Assembly: GCA_046756245.1 (NCBI GenBank)
Contig: JBHHVZ010000082.1
Location: 1 to 12,706, forward strand
Source of the DNA: G021776435 sp046756245
GTDB lineage: Bacteria; Pseudomonadota; Alphaproteobacteria; Caulobacterales; Parvularculaceae
DNA: 12,706 nucleotides
Direction: 5' to 3'
The first letter of the stretch is position 1, and every line of letters begins with the position of its first letter. The notes below the pieces were generated by a model that made no database searches, was not told where the DNA came from, and saw nothing but the letters and a program-made list of their open reading frames with translations. Made by a program: the position numbers and the translations under genes. Of the stretch, positions 6,730-12,706 are shown piece by piece.

Positions 6730-8380
6730 AGATCGCCTCCTTGAAGGGAGCTGGCCCGAGTCTGCGATAAGCATCGAGAAAGCGTTCGCCGTCTTTTCGG
6801 TTCGCTTTGTAAAACGCTATGAGATGCTCGACCGCGTCGACAACTTCGTCTGACGACAAGCCGCGCCCGACAATGTCGCCGAGCGACGCGTCCTCCGCAG
6901 CAGAACCGCCAAGCGTCACCTGGTAAAACTCCTCGCCCTTCTTATCGACGCCGAGAATGCCGATATGCCCGACATGATGATGACCGCAAGCATTAATGCA
7001 TCCTGAAATTTTTACTTTGATCTCGCCCAAATTCTCCTGTCCGCCCAAATCGCTGAAACGTTTTGAAATACGTTGTGCGATCGGGATCGAGCGGGCGTTG
7101 GCGAGGCTGCAATAATCGAGGCCCGGGCAGGCGATAATGTCGCTTACAAGCCCGATATTGGCTTCGGCGAGGCCATAGGCTTTGAGGACAGACCACGCCG
7201 CATACAGATTGTCTTTTTTCACATGCGGCAGACAAAGATTTTGTTCATGGGTGACGCGAATTTCATCAAAAGAATATTGTTCGGCGAGATCGGCGACGGC
7301 CTCCATCTGGACGTCGGTCGCATCGCCGGGGACGCCGCCGGCGGGCTTCAGGGAGATATTGACGATGGCGTAGCCGGGCCGCTTGTGCGCAGCCGTATTG
7401 ATCCGCACCCAGCGCGCAAAATCCGCATTTTCCGTGAGCCTGTCATTCAGCGCGGCGCTTTCAGCAGGAAGCGTTTCAAAAGCCGGCGGCGCGAAATAGG
7501 CGCGGATGCGTTCGATTTCCTCGCGCGGCAGATCGATGGCCGGCCCGCTCGATTCCCGAAGCGCCGCCCATTCCTTTTCGACCGTATCGCGAAATTTTTC
7601 GGCGCCCTCGGCGCTGACGAGGATCTTGATGCGCGCCTTGAACATGTTGTCGCGCCGGCCCAGGAAATTATAAACCCGCAGGATCGCTTCAAGATAAGAC
7701 AGCAGATGCTCCTTGGGCAGAAATCCGCGGATCGTCGGCCCGACATAGGGCGTGCGCCCGAGCCCGCCGCCGACGATCACTTCGAAACCGGTCTCGCCCT
7801 CGTCGTTCCTGTAAAGACGCAGGCCGATGTCGTGAACGCGCACCGCCGCGCGGTCATGACCGCTCGCCGTAACCGCGATCTTGAACTTGCGCGGCAGGTA
7901 GGAAAATTCAGGATGGAGCGTCGACCACTGACGAATGATTTCGCACCAGGGCCGAGGATCCTCGACTTCTTCGGCCGTCGCGCCTGCATATTGGTCGGAG
8001 GTGACGTTGCGGATGCAGTTGCCTGACGTCTGGATGGCGTGCATTTCGACATCAGCAAGCTCATCGAGAATGTCAGGCGTATCGACAAGCGCCGGCCAGT
8101 TGAACTGAATGTTCTGGCGCGTCGTGAAATGGCCGTAGCCCTTGTCGTATTTGCGCGCAATGTGCGCAAGCCGGCGAAGCTGGCGCGACGACAGCGTTCC
8201 ATAAGGGATCGCCACGCGCAGCATATAGGCGTGCAGTTGCAGATAGAGCCCGTTCATCAATCTCAGCGGCTTGAACTGGTCTTCGGTGAGCTCGCCCGAA
8301 AGACGGCGCGCGACCTGCCCGCGGAATTGCTTCACGCGGTCGCGGACAATCGAAGCGTCGAATTCGTCGTAGCGGTACAT
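6716..8380 (-). CDS. cysI: siroheme-dependent sulfite (nitrite/sulfite) reductase hemoprotein
   Basis: This 554-residue cytoplasmic enzyme performs the six-electron reduction of sulfite to sulfide. It shows the two-fold repeated layout of the family. The N-terminal half has YGHFTTRQNIQFNW near residues 90-105 for substrate and siroheme contact. The C-terminal half has the coupled [4Fe-4S]-siroheme ligands Cys418-x5-Cys424 and Cys461-x3-Cys465, the last being within SGCINACGHHH. Length is normal. The ATG at 8380 shares one base with the preceding stop (TGATG), and the ribosome site is weak, which fits translational coupling. Nitrite reduction cannot be excluded on sequence alone, but the cysG and cysH neighbours make sulfite assimilation the likely role. 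No flavoprotein (CysJ) or ferredoxin is encoded in the window, so the electron donor must lie elsewhere. Confidence 0.95.
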   Translation of the reverse strand: MYRYDEFDASIVRDRVKQFRGQVARRLSGELTEDQFKPLRLMNGLYLQLHAYMLRVAIPYGTLSSRQLRRLAHIARKYDKGYGHFTTRQNIQFNWPALVDTPDILDELADVEMHAIQTSGNCIRNVTSDQYAGATAEEVEDPRPWCEIIRQWSTLHPEFSYLPRKFKIAVTASGHDRAAVRVHDIGLRLYRNDEGETGFEVIVGGGLGRTPYVGPTIRGFLPKEHLLSYLEAILRVYNFLGRRDNMFKARIKILVSAEGAEKFRDTVEKEWAALRESSGPAIDLPREEIERIRAYFAPPAFETLPAESAALNDRLTENADFARWVRINTAAHKRPGYAIVNISLKPAGGVPGDATDVQMEAVADLAEQYSFDEIRVTHEQNLCLPHVKKDNLYAAWSVLKAYGLAEANIGLVSDIIACPGLDYCSLANARSIPIAQRISKRFSDLGGQENLGEIKVKISGCINACGHHHVGHIGILGVDKKGEEFYQVTLGGSAAEDASLGDIVGRGLSSDEVVDAVEHLIAFYKANRKDGERFLDAYRRLGPAPFKEAIYADA

Positions 8381-8994
8381 CAGGCGGCTTCCGTTACAGG
8401 CGGCAGAGAAAGTTCGCGTTCGACGCGGGCTATCCAGGCGCGAATATTGGGGAATTCGCCGAGATCGAATCCGCCCTCCGGCGCGACGCGTGTATAGGGC
8501 GCGACAACAATGTCGGCGACCGTCATGCGCTCGCCGGCGAGAAAATGCGTCGCAGCAAGCTGCAGCTCCATATGGCCGAGCGCGCGCCGGCCCCTGGCGA
8601 AAAGCTGGGGATCGATTTCATCGTCGGATTTTCCAAGCCGCACTTTCAGGAACCGGCGCTCCGCGACACAGGGCTCGTGGCTGTTCTGCTCCCAAAACAG
8701 CCATTCATCGACCTTGGCGCGCTCGTAGGCGTCTGTCGGCAATAGCGCGCAGTCAGTCAGGCTAGCGAGATAGGCGACGATAGCATTCGATTGCGCAAGC
8801 GCGCGGCCGTCCGGCAGGAGGAGACAGGGAACCTGGCCTATCGGATTGAGCGCCAGATATTCGTCCGTACGCGTCGACCCGTTCATGAGATCGACGTCGA
8901 TCCATTCGTAATCGACGCCGAGATGATCGGCGGTCCAGCGCACTTTCAGGCAGTTGCCGCTGCGGCAGTCGCCGTAGATTTTGAGTTTGGCCAT
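8380..8994 (-). CDS. glutathione S-transferase family protein
   Basis: This is a 204-residue two-domain GST. The N-terminal thioredoxin-like domain begins KLKIYGDCRSGNCLKVRW, with Ser/Cys candidates at residues 10-14 where GSTs place the glutathione-activating residue. The cis-Pro motif GQVPCLLL lies near residue 55, followed by the glutathione-binding ALAQSNAIVAYL near 66-77. The C-terminal helical domain includes the N-capping-box-like MTVADIVVAPY near 160. It sits inside the sulfur operon: its start directly follows the DUF2849 stop (TAAATG) and its stop shares a base with the cysI start, so it is clearly cotranscribed. Substrate and role are unknown. Possible roles are handling glutathione-linked sulfur intermediates or acting as a thiol partner for the reductases; both are inference. 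Confidence 0.9.
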   Translation of the reverse strand: MAKLKIYGDCRSGNCLKVRWTADHLGVDYEWIDVDLMNGSTRTDEYLALNPIGQVPCLLLPDGRALAQSNAIVAYLASLTDCALLPTDAYERAKVDEWLFWEQNSHEPCVAERRFLKVRLGKSDDEIDPQLFARGRRALGHMELQLAATHFLAGERMTVADIVVAPYTRVAPEGGFDLGEFPNIRAWIARVERELSLPPVTEAA

Positions 8995-9279
8995 TTAAAG
9001 GTTCCCCGCCTGTTTGCCGAGATCGCGCCTTACGGTCGGCCCGGCATTGCGTAAGGTCTCGCGGAACGCCTCGCGCCCGGCCGGCGCGCCGCCGGCTTCA
9101 GCTTCGATGAGATAGGCGTCGGCGATTTCTGTGACGCGCGCTTTCGCTTTCGTGAGCGCGGCTTCCGCTGCATCCGGCTCCAAGACGGTGGCGCCGGCGA
9201 AACGCTCCGCCCATGATCCGTCGGCAGCGAGATAGACGACCCGCCCGTCCGCAAGCCTGTTTGCGGTCACCGCCTTCAT
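8995..9279 (-). CDS. DUF2849 family protein
   Basis: This 94-residue soluble protein matches the DUF2849 pattern: an N-terminal MKAVTANRLADGRVVYLAADGSWAE followed by an Asp/Ala-rich segment with DAYLIEAE near residue 56. Its ATG overlaps the cysG stop by 4 nt (ATGA) and its stop abuts the GST start, so it is translated within the operon. DUF2849 genes are typically found beside sulfite reductase in alphaproteobacteria; no biochemical function is known to me. There are no Cys residues, which argues against it being a Fe-S electron carrier. Confidence 0.9.
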   Translation of the reverse strand: MKAVTANRLADGRVVYLAADGSWAERFAGATVLEPDAAEAALTKAKARVTEIADAYLIEAEAGGAPAGREAFRETLRNAGPTVRRDLGKQAGNL

Positions 9280-10676
9280 GCCGAAAACCTTTCTTGGTCG
9301 ATGAGCGCGTCAAGGGTTTCGCCGTCCGCAAAGCACGCGACCTCGCCGACGACAAGCACAGCCGGCCCCTTGACTTCGCCTTCTTCGACGAGCGCACCGA
9401 GCTCGCCGAGGACGCCGGTGAGAATCCGCTGGTTTTCCCGCGCGCCGTTTTCGATGACGGCGATCGGTGTCGACGCCGCCCGGCCATGCGCAATAAGGCG
9501 CTCAGCGATGCGCCCCGACTGCGACACGCCCATGTAAACGACTAGCGTGTTCTTGAGCGCCGCCAACGCCGCCCAATCGAGGTCAGGCTCAGCATTGCCT
9601 TTGGCGTGGCCGGTGATGAAGGTGACGGCTTGGGCGTAATCGCGATGGGTGAGCGGCATGCCCGCCGCCGCCGCGCAGCCGACCGCCGCCGTCACGCCCG
9701 GCGTTACAAATGCGGCGACGCCGGCGGCGCGCAGCGTTTCGAGTTCTTCCCCGCCGCGACCGAATACGAATGGGTCGCCGCCCTTAAGGCGGACAACGCG
9801 CTTGCCGGCGCGCGCCAGCGCAATCATCCGCGCTTCGATTGCCGACTGCGGCACGGCGTGATCGGCTTTCGTCTTGCCCACATAGACGCATTCGGCGTCG
9901 CGGCGGGCGAGCGCAAGAATCTCTTCGCCGACCAGACGGTCGTAAAGGATAACGTCAGCTTCCTGCAGCAGGCGATGCGCGCGCAGCGTCAATAATTCGG
10001 GATCGCCCGGCCCGGCGCCGACAATGTCGACGACGCCTGCTGGCCGGGGTTCGGGAAGGTTGACGGCGGCGAGCATGTCTTCGCGCGCGCGCGCTTCGTC
10101 GCCGGTAAGCACGCGCGCCGCAATCGGACCTGCGAAGAACCGGTCCCAGAACCGCCGCCGCTGCGCCGGATCGATCTTGGCTTTTACGGCTGCGCGGAAG
10201 GATGCTGCGAAGCGCGCCAGTTTTCCGAGGCGAATCGGCAGCAGGGCTTCGATTTTCGCCCGCAGCGCGCGCGCCAGCGCAGGCGCCGCCCCGCCGGTCG
10301 AGATCGCGACCACCACGTCGCCGCGATCGACAAGCGCAGGCGTGCTGAAGTCCGAAAGCGCCGGCTTATCAACCACATTGACGAGCGCGCCCTGGCGGCG
10401 GGCGGCTTCGGCAAGCCGCGCCTCGAGGTCCGGATCGTCAAGTGCGATCACTGCCAGCGTCGCGCCGGCGAAATCGTTCTCGACCGCGCTCCGCTCCAGA
10501 AAGCCGGCCCGATCGGCGAATTCGGCCTTAAGACTGGAATCTATGTTCGGCGCGACGATCAGCAGATCCGCGCCCGCCGCCGCCAACAACCGCGCCTTCG
10601 CCTGCGCGGCCGGGCCGCCGCCGGCGACCACGGCCCGTTGGCCGTCAAGTTCGAGAAAGGCCGGGTATCTTTTCAT
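9276..10676 (-). CDS. cysG: siroheme synthase (trifunctional CysG)
   Basis: This 466-residue fusion makes siroheme from uroporphyrinogen III. The N-terminal half is the precorrin-2 dehydrogenase / sirohydrochlorin ferrochelatase: a Rossmann motif VVAGGGPAA at 16-24, the catalytic-Asp segment NVVD (Asp103) and AISTGG at 124-129, then a dimerisation region ending QRRRFWDRFF. From about residue 215 comes the SAM-dependent uroporphyrinogen-III methyltransferase, with GAGPGDPELLT at 220-230, the RLKGGDPFVFGRGGEE signature around 296-311 and VTPGVTAAVG. All key motifs are present. It is the first operon gene. The start ATG has no clear Shine-Dalgarno sequence, but homology to other CysG N-termini (KRYPAFLELDGQ) fits it. 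The leader before it contains a GC-rich stem (10719-10724 with 10750-10755). Confidence 0.96.
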   Translation of the reverse strand: MKRYPAFLELDGQRAVVAGGGPAAQAKARLLAAAGADLLIVAPNIDSSLKAEFADRAGFLERSAVENDFAGATLAVIALDDPDLEARLAEAARRQGALVNVVDKPALSDFSTPALVDRGDVVVAISTGGAAPALARALRAKIEALLPIRLGKLARFAASFRAAVKAKIDPAQRRRFWDRFFAGPIAARVLTGDEARAREDMLAAVNLPEPRPAGVVDIVGAGPGDPELLTLRAHRLLQEADVILYDRLVGEEILALARRDAECVYVGKTKADHAVPQSAIEARMIALARAGKRVVRLKGGDPFVFGRGGEELETLRAAGVAAFVTPGVTAAVGCAAAAGMPLTHRDYAQAVTFITGHAKGNAEPDLDWAALAALKNTLVVYMGVSQSGRIAERLIAHGRAASTPIAVIENGARENQRILTGVLGELGALVEEGEVKGPAVLVVGEVACFADGETLDALIDQERFSA

Positions 10677-10757
10677 GTGTCTATAGTTTTTCTGCAGTTT
10701 AGTTGAGACGAAAGCCGACCGCCCCGCGCTTGCCCCCGCAATCGGGTTTGGGCGGCT

Positions 10758-10785
10758 AAAATAGGCGTCGGCGACAGCGGCGCAA
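10758..10785 (-). promoter_or_regulatory. candidate promoter of the cysG-cysH operon
   Basis: On the minus strand TTGCGC (10785-10780) and TATTTT (10763-10758) are separated by 16 nt. This would start transcription near 10751, about 75 nt before cysG. A LysR-type box centred at 10814 would then lie at about -63, the usual activator position for this family. Both hexamers are only partial matches. Confidence 0.45.
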
Positions 10786-10807
10786 TCGATTTATCGTCAT
10801 ATATCGA

Positions 10808-10820
10808 TTAGCTATGCTAA
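10808..10820. promoter_or_regulatory. LysR-type T-N11-A palindrome
   Basis: TTAGCTATGCTAA is a perfect 5-bp inverted repeat around TAT and fits the T-N11-A rule for LysR regulator binding. It lies in the divergent region between cysG and a lysR gene. Nearby ATCGAT repeats (10785-10790 and 10803-10808) may extend the site. Confidence 0.55.
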
Positions 10821-10948
10821 TATGCTGCACCCTCGACCGAGTCAGCGTTCAGCCCGGCGTCCGCAAAAATTGGCATAAACCGGCAATCAACCAGACTATT
10901 TATTGCCAAGTTCGGCTTAAAAGGCTCGACACGTCCGGGTTTATAGAG

Positions 10949-10959
10949 TAGCTAAGCTA
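10949..10959. promoter_or_regulatory. palindrome just upstream of the lysR start codon
   Basis: TAGCT-A-AGCTA ends one base before the ATG of the LysR gene. It shares the TAGC/GCTA half-sites of the 10808-10820 palindrome and occupies the place of the ribosome-binding site. A bound regulator here would block its own gene, which would be classic LysR autorepression. This is inference. Confidence 0.4.
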
Positions 10960-10960
10960 T

Positions 10961-11902
10961 ATGAAGAGACTGCCGCCACTGAATGGGCTCCGGGTCTTCG
11001 AAGCAGCCGCCCGTCACTTAAGTTTTACTAAAGCGGCGGACGAGCTGAACGTGACCCCGGGGGCCGTCAGCCAGCAAATCAAGGCGCTGGAGGACTTTCT
11101 TGGGGCGCCGGTGTTCCGCCGGCAAAAGCGGGCGCTCCTCTTGACCGACGAGGCGCAGGCGAGTCTGCCGGTGCTGCGCGAAGCGTTCGACAGGCTGGCT
11201 GAGGCCGGCGACATCCTTTCGCGACGGCGCGACTCCGGACGGCTCACGGTGTCCGTCGCCCCGTCGCTTGCTTCGAAATGGCTGGTGCCCCGCCTCGACC
11301 GCTTCCACGACCGCCATCCCGATATCGAGGTGTGGATTTCCGCCGACATGGACGTGGTCGATTTCGCCGCCGACGACATCGACTTCGCCATCCGCTACGG
11401 GCCGGGCGCCTATCCGGGACTCATCGTCGAGCACCTGATGGCGGAATCGATCGTGCCGGTGTGCAGCCCGCGTCTGCTGATCGACGATCATCCGCTGAAA
11501 TCGCCGCAGGACCTCGCCGGGCACACGCTGTTGCATGACGGCAGCCCGGACAAGGACGAAAGCTGCCCGACCTGGCCGATGTGGCTGAAGGCGGCCGGCG
11601 TTAAGAACGTCGACGGCGCGCGCGGCCCGAAATTCAATCAGTCGAGTCTCGTGATAGAGGCGGCGGTCGCCGGCAAGGGCGTCGCCCTGGCGAAAGCCGC
11701 ACTCGCGCTGGCCGATCTCGAAGCGGCGCGGCTGGTCATTCCGTTCGACATGACGACGCCGACCGAGTTCGCCTATTACATCGTCTATCCGCACTCGAAG
11801 AAATCATCGCCTGCGGTGAAGGCATTCGCCGCATGGTTGCGCGAGGAAGCCGCCACAACGCCGGATGCAAAAAGCCTCGGCGTCGCCGGCGAGGCGGCCT
11901 GA
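10961..11902 (+). CDS. LysR-type transcriptional regulator, GcvA-like
   Basis: This 313-residue cytoplasmic DNA-binding regulator has an N-terminal winged helix-turn-helix at residues 6-65, beginning LPPLNGLRVFEAAARHLSFTK, with the recognition helix in VTPGAVSQQIKALE (31-44). The effector-binding domain from about residue 90 begins RLTVSVAPSLASKWLVPRL and includes DDIDFAIRYGPG near 140, both typical of the GcvA subgroup. The ATG at 10961 matches the usual family start, though no Shine-Dalgarno sequence is seen (the weak GAG is about 12 nt upstream). It is divergent from the cys operon, with LysR-type palindromes in the shared region, so control of that operon is plausible. GcvA-like paralogues are numerous in alphaproteobacteria, and the resemblance does not prove glycine-cleavage or sulfur control. 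Confidence 0.93.
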   Translation: MKRLPPLNGLRVFEAAARHLSFTKAADELNVTPGAVSQQIKALEDFLGAPVFRRQKRALLLTDEAQASLPVLREAFDRLAEAGDILSRRRDSGRLTVSVAPSLASKWLVPRLDRFHDRHPDIEVWISADMDVVDFAADDIDFAIRYGPGAYPGLIVEHLMAESIVPVCSPRLLIDDHPLKSPQDLAGHTLLHDGSPDKDESCPTWPMWLKAAGVKNVDGARGPKFNQSSLVIEAAVAGKGVALAKAALALADLEAARLVIPFDMTTPTEFAYYIVYPHSKKSSPAVKAFAAWLREEAATTPDAKSLGVAGEAA

Positions 11903-11936
11903 CGCGCGTTTCCTGCAAATGGTTTCAGAAAAGTAA

Positions 11937-11968
11937 GAACCCGCGCCGCTTGGGGTCGACGCGGGTTC
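11937..11968 (-). terminator. candidate terminator in the convergent region
   Basis: A perfect 9-bp stem GAACCCGCG/CGCGGGTTC (11937-11945 with 11960-11968) surrounds a 14-base loop. On the minus strand it is followed by TTACTTTTC, fairly T-rich, so it best serves the Fe-S scaffold gene, 147 bases beyond its stop. On the plus strand it follows the lysR stop by 34 bases but lacks a T tract. The loop is long, which weakens the call. Confidence 0.5.
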
Positions 11969-12006
11969 CGAAGGCCTATGGGGGAGAATTAAGGCCTCCA
12001 ATTCGT

Positions 12007-12053
12007 TGCGTATTCTACGAACAAACGAAAATTGCAAGCGACTGCGTATTCTA
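12007..12053. repeat. pair of 11-bp direct repeats
   Basis: TGCGTATTCTA occurs perfectly at 12007-12017 and 12043-12053, 36 bases apart, in the AT-rich convergent region between lysR and the scaffold gene. No gene or promoter role is evident. Confidence 0.6.
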
Positions 12054-12115
12054 TTTTCCCACTATCACGCGAAGGTGACTATTGGTGAACGGAAATCGTC
12101 CGCTGGCTGAACGGG

Positions 12116-12562
12116 TTAGCCGTCCCTGCGACTCTTGCGCGCAATCTGATCGAGGCAGTCGGCGACGGCTTCGAAAACCAGAAGCGTCGAGGCGTGGCGT
12201 TGTGGATAACTTCGAATCGCTTCGAGCGCGCCGAGCGCCGCCCAACGCTCGCCCGAAGGCGGCGGCCCGTCTTTCTTGAGCATTGCGCGCATCGCGTCGC
12301 GCAAGGCGTAGAGCTCGTCGGGCGTCGCGCCGATTATATGTTGAGCGACCAGCGACGCCGCCGCCTGGCCGAGCGCGCAGGCGCGCGCTTCGAGCCCGAA
12401 ATCGGCGACATGTCCGTCCTCGAGCTTGAGGTCGACCTCGACCTCCGAGCCGCAGACCCGGCTCACCTTCTTCGAGGACGCATCGGGCGCGGGCAGGCGG
12501 CGAACGGGCGGAATCGCCGCCGCCGCCTCGAGAATTTCGCCGCTGTAAAGCTCGCCGATCAT
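12116..12562 (-). CDS. IscU/NifU-like iron-sulfur cluster assembly scaffold protein
   Basis: This 148-residue cytoplasmic protein has the IscU/NifU N-terminal fold in its alphaproteobacterial short form. Visible signatures are LPAPDAS near residue 25, the first ligand Cys37 in RVCGSEVEVDL, the second Cys62 in ARACALGQAAASL, then ELYALRDAMRAMLKKDGPPP and the terminal RHASTLLVFEAV. The third canonical IscU Cys is not at its usual place; Cys136 in VADCLDQI is the only other one. The protein may therefore be a carrier or partial scaffold rather than a full IscU. The first available ATG (12562) lacks a Shine-Dalgarno sequence; the frame is open upstream with no better start. It is convergent with lysR and apparently monocistronic. 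Supply of Fe-S clusters to CysI and CysH would be fitting but is inference. Confidence 0.88.
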   Translation of the reverse strand: MIGELYSGEILEAAAAIPPVRRLPAPDASSKKVSRVCGSEVEVDLKLEDGHVADFGLEARACALGQAAASLVAQHIIGATPDELYALRDAMRAMLKKDGPPPSGERWAALGALEAIRSYPQRHASTLLVFEAVADCLDQIARKSRRDG

Positions 12563-12604
12563 GGGGCGGATATAGGCCGGCGGACGCGCAAACGCCAGAA
12601 GAAG

Positions 12605-12706
12605 AATGGTGAAATGGTGAACAGGCCGGTGGGAATTTAACGTCGCTAACGTTTTTATCTCAAAAATTAATCCCTTACCCCTGTCCTCATTTCACCATTC
12701 ACCATT
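12605..12706. repeat. inverted-repeat unit upstream of the scaffold gene (MITE-like?)
   Basis: The left arm starts AATGGTGAAATGGTGAAC (12605-12622). The right end, read in reverse complement from 12706, is AATGGTGAATGGTGAAATG. The arms match apart from a one-base indel and each contains the ATGGTGAA unit twice. Looser similarity (AGG..., GGG-ATT) continues inward. The unit is about 102 bases long and AT-rich in the middle; the right edge is cut by the window end. Confidence 0.5.
12635..12663 (-). promoter_or_regulatory. candidate promoter of the Fe-S scaffold gene
   Basis: On the minus strand TTGAGA (12663-12658) and TTAAAT (12640-12635) are separated by exactly 17 nt: 5 of 6 and 4 of 6 matches to the sigma-70 consensus. 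The predicted start is near 12628, giving a leader of about 65 nt. A TAACGT-CGC-TAACGT direct repeat (12638-12652) overlaps the -10 and spacer and could be an operator. The promoter lies between the arms of the inverted-repeat unit. Confidence 0.5.

Noticed and set aside
7073..8026. Plus-strand open frame of 317 codons opposite cysI
   Set aside because: It is antisense to a fully motif-supported sulfite reductase; composition is that of a shadow frame in GC-rich DNA.
1..12706. CRISPR arrays, tRNA or rRNA genes, insertion sequences
   Set aside because: No regularly spaced repeats, no cloverleaf or ribosomal segments recognised, and no transposase or integrase motifs in any frame that I could identify.

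Overview
The window looks like chromosomal DNA from a GC-rich alphaproteobacterium. The evidence is a DUF2849 / sulfite reductase / DUF934 / CysH cluster of the kind seen in this class, a large TonB-dependent receptor with a C-terminal Phe, a GcvA-type LysR regulator, and a short scaffold protein of the alphaproteobacterial IscU type. I cannot place it at family level from the sequence alone.

Layout. Bases 55-906 (+) encode an alpha/beta hydrolase. Bases 994-1758 (+) encode a small exported protein with a low-complexity Ala/Glu/Pro linker. Bases 1888-5049 (-) encode a 1053-residue TonB-dependent receptor that ends in a clear UUCG-loop intrinsic terminator. A 447-base non-coding leader (5050-5496) lies upstream of the receptor and holds promoter-like and operator-like signals. 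Bases 5497-10676 (-) hold a compact six-gene assimilatory sulfur operon, transcribed in the order cysG, DUF2849, GST-like, cysI, DUF934, cysH, with overlaps or gaps of no more than 18 nt. A 284-base divergent region separates it from a LysR-type regulator (10961-11902, +). A convergent region follows, then an IscU/NifU-like Fe-S scaffold gene (12116-12562, -) whose promoter lies inside a 102-base inverted-repeat unit that reaches the window edge.

How the genes fit together. CysG makes siroheme, the prosthetic group of CysI. CysH reduces APS (its Cys pattern is the Fe-S, APS-type one) to sulfite, and CysI reduces sulfite to sulfide. No flavoprotein or ferredoxin electron donor is encoded here, so DUF2849, DUF934 and the embedded GST-like protein are the unexplained members. 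The divergent LysR regulator is an obvious candidate controller: a perfect 13-bp T-N11-A palindrome sits about 63 bases upstream of the predicted operon start.

Most unexpected signal. A 58-base ungapped direct repeat (81 % identity) links the 3' end of the hydrolase (862-919) with the 3' end of cysH (5456-5513). Its differences fall almost entirely on every third base. Read on the minus strand, they are synonymous through a ten-residue peptide, SPHGLIDLRQ. Either a peptide-coding repeat is present, or this is the scar of an insertion that split a tail-to-tail hydrolase/cysH junction. I could not decide between these from the sequence.
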